Assembly (NCBI GenBank): GCA_002197995.1
Contig: NGZR01000004.1
Coordinates: forward strand, 124,001-188,000
Origin: Gaeumannomyces sp. JS-464
Lineage: Eukaryota > Ascomycota > Sordariomycetes > Magnaporthales > Magnaporthaceae
Direction: 5' to 3'
Length of the DNA stretch: 64,000 bases
Every line of letters begins with the position of its first letter. The stretch's first letter is position 1. Below the pieces are notes generated by a model, which had not been told where the DNA came from, ran no database searches, and saw only the letters and a list, made by a program, of their open reading frames with translations. Positions 33,774-45,837 of the stretch are shown here, piece after piece. The position numbers and the translations under genes are program-made.

Positions 33774-35235
33774 CGGTTGAAGTCGTGTTTAGGGAGGAGA
33801 GCCTGGCTCGGTACAGACACCGCAAGGCCAGAAGATATCAGCTCATTGGCAATATCTACCTAGACATGTCTTGCGATTGTTTTTATGGCTGCCTTTGCCT
33901 GCCTATCATGTCGTGTCACTCCCTGCCTTGGCTTCTGCTGGCACGAATCCCGTCTCCCTTTGATTTTTATCTTGCAGGTTTTGATATTACAAAAGCACCC
34001 CCCGCGAAATTTAATTACTGGGCATCTTCAATTTTATAAAAAAAAAAAAAAAAACGAAGAATTTCCCTCTACTCTTTTTCATCCTGTAGGGCGTCGAATT
34101 GCAGCAGAGGGGATCCCGGTAGGGGCCTGGTGAGGATTACGTCTCCATGTGTGGGGCTTCCAAGCCTTATTTCGTCACCGCTCGTGGGAGGTCAACGGGT
34201 CAAGCTGCTTCAGTTTTGAGAATCTATCCAAGACCTGAACTCAACAGTTGGAAGTCGTTCTTGCCTGGACGGCTAATATTACGCTCTTTCAATCGTCAGG
34301 AGCAATCGTTCACACGACTTCGAACAAAAAAGCAATCTATTCCCACGCTCTCAACGACGGCTCCTTCTGTCTCGTTGCCACTGACCCAACGCCACTCCTG
34401 AAGTGGAAGGCCCACTGTCGCTTCCTTGTCACGGAGTCGACAACCAGGCTGCTCTTGCCCCTGAATTGAATTGACCACGAATCGATCACGCAACCCTTCC
34501 GCAGTGTTTGGAAGACTGCGAAGAAAGGGCCGGCGAATTTGGGGCTGGAGGAATTCCCAGAATATAAACCTGAACCTCGACCCATCTCCCGTCACCAGAC
34601 ACTCTCCAACTTTGGTCGTCACCAGAGCCACCTGGATCCTCATTCTAATACTCATCGCCCTAAGAACCTCGTTTTTCTTTCTTACTCGGTATAAATTTCA
34701 ATCGCATTCCCTTGCAGCCCCTAACAGTCTCACATCTCTTAGCCCTCCTTGGCATCCCTCCCGTCTTCTAGTCTCTAGTCACCTAGCCCTGCTTGGCTTG
34801 ACTCTGTCTCGGAGCCTCTGCATTCCAGATTCAACAGGTATTGACCTCTTCTACCACTGCCATCACCGTTGCCGTCCCAGCCACGGGTCCCACGGCTCAA
34901 GCGAGCTTATGGTGCCGAAACCTTTAGCCTGGGTAGCCGCCGCTTCATGCCAGCACGCCGCCAGACATGTTTCAGTGCCTCACCAGGCGACGAGCAACCA
35001 CCGAGCCCCTCAATATATCTATCAACCCTTCGCAGTCATGTCTGTCCCCAGGATGACCTATGGGGATGCGCAGTCTCCCTGCTTTTCGAGAGACTCTGCC
35101 TCCTTTTTTTGCCGTCTAGTTGCTTTTAAGTTTGAGCCTCCTAAGCCTCACAACAGCCTATTCCCTCACGCTCCCAAATTTGAAGCCCCTGTTTTGTGTG
35201 CCCCAAAGACACTCGGGCTTCATGATACTGACAAG
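33774..35235. other. Intergenic stretch before GH81 gene
   Basis: About 1.4 kb. It includes an A run at about 34040-34054. A frame is open from 34471 into the GH81 gene, but its first 255 codons show no signal peptide or motif, so I regard it as leader or promoter sequence rich in CT tracts. Confidence 0.5.
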
Positions 35236-38200
35236 ATGCTGTGGCACATCGGGCTAATTTTGCTGCAGGCAGCTAGCTGTTCGGCTGAACCGGCTCTCAA
35301 CCACCGGGGCCACCACCGACATCAGCACGCGGCGCGAGGCACTCCTCCTGAATACACAAGCCCCGACCCGGTCGACGTGCTCTCAAGCACAGCTCCTTCG
35401 GCACAACCCCTAGAAACAGCTTTACCGGCTCATATTACAACCCCCGGCGAGAGCACTAAGAGCAGCTCTCTTGACACCTCCTTGCCGACATCTACCGTCC
35501 CCGTGATAACGAGGCTCGTCGAGGCCGGAATCGAGCAGATTGCGCTTAATCCCACCCCTGGGCCTCCGCTTGGAGCGTCTGGTACTATCATCACCACCCT
35601 GAACACCACCGGCCAGGCCACACAGCCTCGCCTCCTGCCCCCGTGCTAACAGCAGAATCCACCATGGTCTTCTCATTCTTGAACCATTCCTCAAAGCAAC
35701 CCGCGAATCGGGTTGAATCTGGACCTGAGCCAGAGTCTGGACCCCCTGAGAGCGAGCCTGACCTCGAATCCCTATCCCTTGACTCTGAGTCCCAGTTTGA
35801 AGACGCCGAATCCGAACCTGGGTTTAGCCCTGTGATGGCCTTCACTGCTGAAAGGATGGCATCGTCAAACATCTTCGCCCAACCCATCTCTGGGGGTGCG
35901 GCGCCACCGGCCTTTTTCAAGCGACGCCAGGATCATCCAGTGCCACGAACTGGCATTGCGTCACCAACTCCGCTTGCCACCAACAAGTTCTACAGCAACC
36001 TTTACCTAGGAGGCCTAAGGAGCCCAGCCTAATCTTCACCCTTACGCTGTTCACTGGGTCAAGGGACAAGGAGTGTCCAAGAGCTGGGGCTTGTCCATCT
36101 CGCATGTTGAAGCCTCCCAGAGGGTATTTGGGCCTAAGGAGCCCACGACGGGGGCCTCACGGTTCTTCATCAACCCCATATACATCGAGTCTCTCATCCT
36201 CTCGGCCACCAACCTGGGCGGAACAACTGCCCTGACAATGGCACAGATGACGGCATTCAGCGCCATGGCAGAGCTGCGGCCTAACAGCCGGGCGCTGCCC
36301 TCGGTCCGGATCCCTCTGGTGCAGGGCTCCGCCTTCATCACCGGAGTATATCAGGGCGCTATCCCCGTGATAGGCACTGGCGTTCACTTCAGGACCATTA
36401 CTCGTGCTCTAAAGGCGCCAAAGCCTGGGGTCGTCAAGTTCAAGATCGTCCTCGAGAACGGCGCCACGTGGCTGTTGTACGCCAGAAACACGGCTGGCTC
36501 CCCCCTGGACCTCCAGATTCGCGACAGTAAGATGGCGGTATCGAGGAACGCTTTCCACGGCACTATACAGATCGCGAAAGACCCCGGCCGTAGAGAGGCC
36601 ATCTACGACCAAGCCTGTGGCGCCTATGCCACCTCCACCGAGCTGTCGGGGACAGTTACGGGCACGGTGGGGTCATATACGCTCACGTTCAAGAAGCAGG
36701 GCCTGACCTCTTCGCCACTGCTCATGTTCGCACTACCGCACATGGTCGCTTCGTTCAGCAGCGCGACGGCACGGGAAGTTACCTCGCTGCGGCTCCAAAC
36801 GACAACAAAGGGGATCGCGACAGGCGTGCTGGGTGACTCGTGGACTATGGAAGAGAAGAATCTACCCACCAACATGGGCTTCCTTCCATGGCTTCCTGGC
36901 AAGGGCACTCTCACCATTTCTTCTAAGGCCAAGGCAGCGATCCTCCCAATCGCTCGAAGTGAGATCGCTCAGGACATGTCGGCACAGTCAAACCTCGACT
37001 CCATGTACTTCAGTGGGAAGGTGAGAGCTCCCTTCCTCTGTCAACCTAACCCCAGCACCCAAAAGAGGTGTCGGGTGGCTAACGCACAAGGGGCACTCTT
37101 GTTTGGCAGGCACTCGCCAAGTTCGCCACGATATTGGTCGCCGTCAACGACATGCTGGGTGACAAACAGCTTGCTCAGACCGGGCTTAGGAAGCTCAAGG
37201 ACGCGTATGAGCGGTTTGCCGAGAACAAGCAAAAATTTCCACTCTTCTACGAGTCGGCATGGGGCGGCGTTGTTTCGTCGGCCTCGTACGTGACAGGTAA
37301 CGCGGGTATGGACTTCGGCAACACGTACTACAACGACCACCACTTCCACTATGGCTACTTTGTCTACACGGCGGCCGTTATCGCCAAGCTTGACAAGGCC
37401 TGGGGCGCTAAGAACCGTGACTTTGTCAACACGCTGGTGCGTGACTACGCGAATCCGAGCCCGAGAGATAAGTTCTTCCCGGTCTATCGCAACTTCGACT
37501 GGTTCCACGGCCACAGCTGGGCCCACGGTCTTTACGATACGCTGGACGGAAATGTGAGTGACAGCCCCATCGCAGGCGTGGACGGGCAATTTGGATGATG
37601 ATGACCCAGGGACGAGGACGGCTTTGCTGATAGCTCATACTCGCGCGCTTCTAGGACCAAGAATCCAGCTCCGAGGATGCCATGTCTGCGTACGCCATCA
37701 AGATGTGGGGATGGGCGATAGGCGACCGTAACATGGAGGCGAGGTAAGTCTGCCTACGTCATCTGTGGCAGTGTCACTTTGGGCAATGGCCCGCTGACGA
37801 TTGATTGCTTGTTTGGGGCAACAGAGGCAACCTGCAGCTGGCGACTCTTGCGCGGTCGTTGAGGTACTACTACCTGTACACGAGCGACAACAATGTGCAG
37901 CCGGCCAACTTCATCGGCAACAAGGTGGCGGGATCCTGTTTGAGAACAAGATCGACCACACGACCTTCTTTGGGAACAACATCGAGTACATACAGGGCAT
38001 CCACATGATCCCGCTCCTGCCGTTCTCGCCGCTCTGCCGGAGCAATAAGTTTGTGGACGAGGAGTGGCAGGCGTACTTTAGCAAAGGCCGCATCGACTCG
38101 GTGCCTGGCGGCTGGAGGGGCATATTGATAGGAAACCTGGCCCACATCGACGCTAAGAGGGCATTTGGGTTCTTTTCGGCGAACAGCTTCGATGCTGGGC

Positions 38201-38398
38201 ACCTGGACGGCGGCGCATCGAGGACATGGTACATGGCGTACTCTGCTGGTAAGTCGGCCTTGGATTTGAGCAGCTTGCCTGCTATGCCCTGCTATCTGCC
38301 GCCTAGCGCTTTACCTACCCCTCCCGCCTTACAAAGCCCTCTGCATGTGCTGACTGTTTGATGGTGCGAACCCAACCATAGCTCTTGGCGGGTTGTAA
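35236..38398 (+). CDS. Endo-1,3-beta-glucanase, GH81, secreted
   Basis: Hydrolyses beta-1,3-glucan, in fungi often for cell separation or wall turnover. Exons are 35236-37020, 37110-37553, 37655-37743, 37825-38248 and 38382-38398; the last codes only the end ALGGL. The start MLWHIGLILLQAASCSAEP is a signal peptide. A Ser/Thr/Pro-rich and Glu-rich linker of about 230 residues precedes the catalytic module: NKFYSNLYLGG, HPYAVHWVKGQGVSKSWG, DFGNTYYNDHHFHYGYFVY, NFDWFHGHSWAHGL and the catalytic DQESSSEDAMSAYAIKMWG. Then IEYIQGIHMIPLLPFS and MAYSA|ALGGL follow. Frame steps lie near 35641 (missing base in a C run), 36016 (one extra T) and 37932 (missing G). Corrected length is 2760 nt, 919 residues. 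The linker probably allows wall attachment. Confidence 0.93.
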
Positions 38399-41300
38399 AC
38401 TTTTGGGGAGAGGGTTGGGACTGTGGCGCAGTCCCCGGGATCTGATTCGGGTGAGATGCGATGATAAATCCGTTGAGAGATGGCATTGCCCGATGAGTGG
38501 GTGGGTGAGGCACTTTTTCCTACTTACGACACGAGCAGGATAGACAGATAGCAAAGAGGCAGTGTCATCGCGACCTACCCGAACAACTCATGATGCATGC
38601 GTGGGGGGAGGTAGCCTCCCGCCACGGTGCGGGAAATAGATGAAAATGAAGCAGCCATTCAGGACCTTACTCCGGCGGAGTTGTTCATTTCACCCGGGCC
38701 CGGTGTTGTTGGTCGTGACCCCTAAAGCAGCTCACCCCGATAGTGCTAACCCGAGAACGCCCCGGTTCTTGGCCCTTGGACCAGCTGATCAGAAGAAACA
38801 CAGCCCGGCTCGGCGGAAAGACAGCAGAAGGGGGGACACAAGGGATGATGATCATCAGATCGGTTACGGCGCGAGGATGGCGGCGGACCCATCGGTCAAG
38901 CAAATGCCTAGCACAACAGCCGATACGGTATCGCGCTGTGACAGTGGAGTTGTATGCAGGGGAGCTGGGGGGCGGTTGATTTGAGGTCTCGCGCGCGCGA
39001 GTCGATGGTGGTCGTTGAGGGGGTCGGGTTCGTTGGGTCGAGGGGGCAACCAAGGTTTTTCTTGCTTCTGCCAAGACGCCGCCGGTTGCCGCCGCAGAGT
39101 TTTGCTTTTTTGTCGTTTGTGAGAGGCGGACGAAAAAAGAAAAAAAAAAAAAATTTCACGCCCAACTGGACTGGGCCGGGACGGGGCATTCATTGCATCA
39201 GTTTTCCATCCTTGTCGATCTTGAGGGCGGATCATGACCCTTTTTCTAGGGTTTCCGGTTTCCGAGAGATGTTTTCGCCTCGTTCTTCTCCCCCCTGCTA
39301 TTTCATCGCTGGTTTCACGCCGTGACGCCCCCCCCACGCTAGAGTTGTTTGGTGGCGCTGGGAGATTTGTTCTATCAAACAGGGCAAGGAACAAGTTTAA
39401 GAAGATCATAGCAAAATAAAATATGTAGCGCTTTTTCCCACCCTCCCTGTCTCCTCTCTCTCTTTCGACGTGGAAACAGGTTTCAAGGGGAGCTCGTGGG
39501 TTTGGGTGGGGCGCGTAGGTGGTCGCAGGGGTCGGAGGTCTGCGCCGTCAACCCAAAGATCCCTGTTCATAATGTGCGTGCAGGGCAGCGGTGGGTCGCA
39601 ACTCTCCACACGTGCGGAGGGAAAGGCCGCTAAAACAAACATCTTGGCAATTAGGTAGGGCTTGGCGCAGCTAATGTCTGGCGGTGTTGCAGGTCGAGCG
39701 TGCAGTGACATCCATTGATTTGAGGGTTTTCTGGTTTTCTGTCTGCTCGGGTCCCGGCGCGCGCTAGCGGAAGCTTGCCTTTGCACTGCCACTCTTTGCA
39801 CGACGATGCAGGACGGATGTCTGGTGCGACTTTTTTTTCTTTTTCTTTTTTTTTTTCTTTCGTCCATACTTTTTTGCTTGCCGCGAGGTTTGTCCCAATC
39901 CGCAAAGTTCCTGGTCCTGACTTGCCGCATGCAATGACAGGGGGTCGGGTTTCTTGGCCGGCGTCACGCTTGGCGCCCGTGGGAATCTCTCTGGCCACTC
40001 CATCAATGGGTTGGGAGAGACATATCGGTGTGCAAATGCCAACGACGAGCGGGTGAAGCTGTCCCGACAAAGGAGAAGTTGGGAGGAAAAAAAGAAAAAA
40101 GAAAAAAAGAATACGGTGTAGGCGTCAAGGTGAAGGAATCCACACCCTGGAACGGCCACTATGGAGGGAAAAGATACTTAAAACCCAATTGCTATCTCCT
40201 ATGTTCGTTCCGCCGGGTAAATAGCACGTGTCATGGGATTGGCTCGATCAGGAAGAGGGGGGCTGAGCGGGCTGGGTATGTAGGTGGGCATCCCTGGGAC
40301 GAATGTCGGGCGACGTTTTGATACTGCACCTTTTCGCCCGAGGCGACGACGATGACGATTGCCGCGCGCTGCTAGGGAGGCAGAGCACACAAAGCGCACA
40401 AGAAGAGGGCGGCAGTCCGCAATCCATGGCCGCTGATGTGTGACATGTGTCCTGTGCCCACCCCACAGACGTGCGTGCATCTCCAACGACTTCTTATCGA
40501 GCCAAGCGTAACACATGCAGTGCATCTGTGTAAGTAACACATGTGGTCAGTCCGAGATGCACAGAATACAGAATCCGGGGCCAACAGCAACCTCTTCCTC
40601 GATGGGGCAAGCGGTAGAGCTTGACTGGTGCTCTGTCGTCATGGGAGGCCGCCCGTGCCAAGAGGTCGGGTTGGTCGTCTGGCCAGATACTGCAGAGCCA
40701 CCCTTGGCACGCCATACAGAGTGGGTTGATCCCGTCTCCCGGCCCAATCCTAGAGGGGTAGCATTGGCGGGTAGAAAAGAAAAAAGATTACCGTGTCGTC
40801 TCTGGGCGGTGCTCGCTAATTCAATTCCGTCGCGTCGCATGCGCGCACAAATCGCTCGTTTCTCTCTTTTCCATCTTATCCCGTTTGTTCTGGAGCAGGG
40901 GTAGTGCCCGGGTTTGATGACAAGGAAACTGGAATGCGGGGACCCGATTCGGGTTCCAGAGAGGTTGCTGTCCGTGTGTGTTCTGTGTTGTGGCAAAACA
41001 AAAAAGGGGAGCGAGGGAACAGGGCGGGAAAAAGGGGAAATTTTGGCGCTCGTCTCGCGATCAGATTTTCGTTTGTTCCCTCTTCTTCCGCTTTTTTCGC
41101 CGGTCTAAGCAATTTCTCACACACTCTCTTACTTACACAGCCACCGCTCCGTTCGAACTCTCTCTTGCCGTCTCTTTCTTTTCACACCCTGCTGTCGGAT
41201 TGCTCGGGCTCGCGTTTACTCGGTACTGTGCTTTTGCATTCTGCAAAGAAGCTGCGCTACCCACACAAACCCAAACACCACAGCGTTGGGTCCCGAATAT

Positions 41301-41894
41301 TACCTCATAGGTCGGTCCAGGCTGGGATTGGTCGACCGTCGTGAGAACTACCTAGAGCTCCAGCCAGACTGGGAAACCACGACCTCGGCCCGGGTCAATA
41401 ATCAATCCATCACCAAAAGCTCGGATACCGCCAACAACTGCCCAGCTACACTGCCCAGCTAGGCTGAGGCGTGCCCAATCCACTCGCTGTCAGTCGTCGG
41501 TCTCGCTGTGCCTCGATCGTCTTGACGCGCCCGCAGTCCAGTACATCTTTGTTTGTTCCCGCCCAATTCTGGGGCTGCCTGCGTTCTGCCCTTGGCCAAG
41601 TATTGCCCAGTCGACTCTAGGGCGTCATCGCCATCCGCAAAACAAGCGCGCACAAGAACCAAGCCCTCCGCCCCCAGACCCGTCTCGTCCAAGAACGCCT
41701 CCCATTTTCCCTTTCTTGTCGCCCCGTTTCTGCCTGTGCAGGACAGTTACATATCGCCCACCTTCGGTCTGGGTGGCTGAGTTAGAGCGCCAGGTACCTG
41801 CCTGCTGGGGCACTCGCTGCACGCGGCAGTTCACCCCATCTCTGATAACCGCAGAGGCAAGCCGTCTATCCTAGGTGTGCGCACCAAGCAGGCA

Positions 41895-41934
41895 CACACG
41901 CCCACACGCCCACACGCCCACACGCCCACACGCC
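41895..41934. repeat. (CACACGCC)x5 minisatellite
   Basis: Five perfect 8-bp units in the upstream region of the VCX1-type gene. Confidence 0.9.
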
Positions 41935-42198
41935 TCCTCGTCCCTTCATTCACGTCCAGTCCAGTCCACGGCCGAGATTCGGCAGCCAGCAACCTAGCTG
42001 CTCCTGCCCGCCGAGTCGACGGACGCTTCGTTTCCACCTCGTCCTTTCTCTGTCCGCCCGGCTCTCCGCCCGGGACCAGCTCGTCTAACGGCCGTGTGTG
42101 CTGCGCCCGGTGATCATGGTGGGTACGTTGTCGACATCCCCATGCCCCATCGGCCTTTTTTTCTGCGACGGCATCAGCATTTGTCTTTTTGTCCGTCA

Positions 42199-42221
42199 CC
42201 CCCCCCCCCCCCCCCCCCCCC
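42199..42221. repeat. Homopolymer run of 23 C
   Basis: Uninterrupted C run about 370 bp before the exchanger start codon. The length is uncertain, as for any long homopolymer. Confidence 0.8.
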
Positions 42222-42593
42222 TCCCGCAAAGACCGCACTGCCGGACTAAGGTTGCGGGTGCGGAGAAAGCCAAACCCTTCGCCGGTCCCTTATTTTCTGC
42301 ACTTTCCCATCTTTCCTTGACGCCGTTTTCCTCCAGCTCCACCTCCCAAGCCTCTTCTCCCCATCTATGTGTTCCCCTTTTTTCTACTTCCCCGCGTGTG
42401 CAGCCAGCTTGCCAATCGGTGCCACCCACACTCCAGAATTAGCTGTTCTGCTTTGGCTCTAGCTCCAGCTCCGGCCCCCCACCATCGCTACCTTCATCAT
42501 CCTGCAGTGCGACAGTGGCGCAAAGGGAGCTATCACCCCCCCCATAATAGAACCCCCTGGACCCCCTCCTAGACATAGAAGTCTCGTGGTGTT

Positions 42594-44944
42594 ATGCATT
42601 CCTCATCTGCTCCCAGGTCATGGGTGTGGGTGCCCTGGAAATCTCGGGCCCTTCCAAATCAACAGAGCCAGCCGTCGCCACCGAATGCTAACTCTACGAA
42701 CGCCAACTCGGCGCTCGGCGGACTAGCTGCTGTATCTTTCGCCAAACAGGTCCGCCAGATGTCAGGCTTGCTGCGGGGAAACGGTGCCGTACCTGGCGGC
42801 CACCGCCATCACCACAACCACGTCGACTCCGAGAGTGGGCCCGACGAGACCACTCCACTCACCGGCCGGATTCGCCGCTCCTCCGAATCTAGCCAGCGCC
42901 GCTCCGCATGGGTGAACTTTTTGTGCGATGTCCACCACACCCCCGGAAACCACGACGAGAGGATACTCGTCAGGGCAGCCGCCAACACGTGGCACGTTAT
43001 CAAGATCTCGCTTCTAAGCAGTACGTTCTTTTGCCTTCGAGTGCTTGATATGGACGTGCATGATACATACTTCCCCTTGGTTCTGTTCCTGGTCCCAAAC
43101 CCAAGGCTCTCTGCTTCGAGATGGCCCGCCCGTCACCACAGCATGGGCCATCCATCCGACGGATGCTCAGCTCTGTCTCATAGGCCTAGCATTGTGTCGA
43201 GCTTTTCCGCCTTCCGCGTGGGAGCCTGTCTTCCATGGCGACAACAGTCTTTTTCTTCTTTCTTTCCCACCTGTGCCCAAGCCCCAATTACCAGTTGCTT
43301 CAATTCCTAGTCGCGGCCCACTAACACAAGGCTATCATCACAGGTCCTGTTAATATTCTAATTTTCTTCGTCCCTGTCGGCCTGGCCGCCGGTATCCTGG
43401 GCTGGTCCCCGACATGGATCTTCACGCTGAATTTTCTCGCTATTATCCCATTGGCTGCCATTCTCTCATTTGCGACCGAGGAGATATCCGTCAAGCTGGG
43501 CGAGACGGTTGGAGGCCTGGTGAATGCAACCTTTGGAAACGCTGTCGAGTTGATCGTGAGTGCAGCCCTAACCCTGAACCCCTGAATCGACGCGACTCGA
43601 GTCCTCGGGCTGACAAGACTGGCGCTTTGCCTATCTCACCACACTACAGGTCAGCGTTATTGCTCTGAGGCAAGGCCAGATCGAGGTCGTGCAGGCCTCT
43701 ATGTTGGGTTCCATTCTGTCGAATCTCCTTCTGGTTATGGGAATGTGCTTCCTTCTCGGCGGCGTCGCCAACATGCGAGCTTCCAACGGTGACGGCCAGG
43801 AGCAGGAGTTCTCGTCGGGAACGGCCCAGACCACGTCCTCTCTGATGACTCTGTCTGCTGCCTCCATGATCATACCCGCAACCGTGAGATTTCACCTTTC
43901 TCTTGCTGGACCTCTGAAACTCGTGGATCTGCAGGAAAACAATGCTTTGTGATGTATTCGCTGACTCCTTTGCTCCAATTTATAGCTTTACGGTGTGCTC
44001 GATGGCAACGATGCGGACCCCGAAGAGAAGGAACAGTCGATCCTCGTTCTCTCGCGCGGAACATCCATCATCCTCCTCATGCTATACTGCCTCTACCTGT
44101 GGTTCCAGCTCAACACGCACAAGAACCTGTTCATATCCAAGGCAGAGACTCAGCGTGCCAACAGCGTCAACGGCTCTGCCAGCCCCAACGGCGTCAACAG
44201 CACCACCAGCACCGTTGTCTCGGACGAGGAATCCCAGAGTGTGGAGTCTGAGGAAGAGGAGGAGGAGCACATGCTCTGGTGGGCCGCTGCCCTGGTTCTG
44301 ATCGGAACCACCGTTGTGATCTCATTCTGCGCAGACTATCTCGTTGAGAGCATCGAGCCCATTGTTGAGACAGGCATCCTCAGCCGCGCCTTCATCGGTC
44401 TGATCTTGATCCCCATCGTGGGAAATGCCGCCGAGCACGTCACGGCCTGCGTGGTCGCGGTCCGCAACAAGATGGATCTTGCTCTGGGTGTGGCTGTTAG
44501 TGGCTTTCCTCCCCTCCAACCAATTATGCATTCTATACCAGAATGGCGGCAAAGCTGACACGAACAACTGCAGATCGGTTCGAGCATCCAGATCGCACTG
44601 CTGGTGACCCCGGCCCTTGTCATCACGGGCTGGCTCATTCTCGACCAGCCCATGAGCCTGCGGTTTGAGACGTTCCAGACTGTCGCTTTTGCGCTCTCGG
44701 TCCTTGTCGTCACTTTTACTGGTATGGAAATCCGCGTCTCTCCACTGTCATGCAGATGAAATTGCACCTGAGGCTAACAGGTCCGAAAGTGAACGACGGT
44801 AAATCCAACTACCTGGAGGGCGCCATGCTTCTCGGTCTATACATCATCATTGCTCTCGCCTTCTACGCGAGCCCGACGAACGGCCTTGACGCCATGCCTG
44901 GCTCCCACAAGGCGATTCCTAGCATCGTGGGATCTTCAAGCTAG
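42594..44944 (+). CDS. VCX1: Vacuolar Ca2+/H+ exchanger (CaCA family)
   Basis: Moves calcium into the vacuole in exchange for protons. Exons are 42594-43020, 43344-43555, 43650-43883, 43986-44495, 44574-44721 and 44781-44944; they sum to 1695 nt (564 residues) with no frame break. A His/Ser/Asp-rich cytosolic N-terminus precedes the first helix ([19 protein letters not shown]). The two ion-binding alpha repeats are both present: [13 protein letters not shown] and [14 protein letters not shown]. The acidic loop between the two halves (EEEEEEH) is the usual feature of this group. The ending [19 protein letters not shown] and a last helix are typical. The start could lie in an upstream exon, because the first 40 residues are not conserved. 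The frame supports the ATG at 42594. Confidence 0.92.
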
Positions 44945-45837
44945 TCGGGGCTAAGACAGCGGCCGACTGGCGTTCCCCCTCACCCCAGTGCTCCTGAAAG
45001 CACGGTCCCCGACGTGAAGACAGTTTCACACGTGTCCGGCCGACGTGGCGGGGGTCATTACCCCCGCATACAATTACGTTTTTGCGCAGTGGCTTCTCCA
45101 ACAGGAAGAGAAAGCCCATCCGCAATTATTGGGATCCTTGAGCAGCACGCTTGGAAGCCATAGTGTAACAGTACGGTATCACTGGTTCCGCCAGAAAAGT
45201 GCGGCGCCATTTTTCCTTGTATATTTTTCTTTGTAACGTTGTTTTCTTTTCAAAAATTTCTTCTTTCATGCCGACTACGCTCAGCACCATCGTTTTACGT
45301 TTCTTACATCTTCGTATTGAGTCCTGCTATTTCACTCACACGGGCTCATCATACCACTCGCTACATTTTCTTGCGTCGATTAATCATATCCCGAAAACAT
45401 CAGGAGTGTGGGGAGAGCAGTGCAGAAAAAATACTGGAGCTTGGGGTGGCTTCCTTTGAAGGGGTCTAACGCGTCCATCAGAGCGTTGTCTACTTTTTCT
45501 CCTTTTCTCCTCTTGATTTTCTCATTCCTGGCGTTTCGTTTTTTCCGGGAGGTTGTTGAGGATGCGGTGTCTCTGCTTGGGTATCCCATGGGCATCTTGC
45601 GGTGGAAATGGGATGCCAACCGAACATGACCGAGGCGTGAAAGACATTTGTGTCATCTGGGTTGTCTGGCGAGTTCTTGTATTACTAAAATTTTCGGCTG
45701 GCGGTCGATACCTCGCTTTTTACCGATCAGTCATGCGCCTGTATCTTTTTTTCTCTATAGGATCTATCAAATGACTTCAAAGACGCTGTGTATGGCTATT
45801 CTAGTATTGTGTTCATCGAGAGGCTACGTGTCGGTTT
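44945..45837. other. Convergent intergenic region
   Basis: 3' flanks of the exchanger and UTP14 genes, T-rich from 45190. No gene is seen. Confidence 0.55.

Larger units (their letters stand above)
38399..42593. other. 4.2-kb intergenic region rich in simple sequence
   Basis: The largest gap in the right two thirds. No frame shows a family motif or a plausible exon chain. Pyrimidine- and purine-rich tracts are frequent (39130-39155, 39830-39870, 40080-40110), and there are an 8-bp tandem repeat and a C run. The final 1 kb is probably the promoter and long 5' leader of the exchanger gene. Confidence 0.5.
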
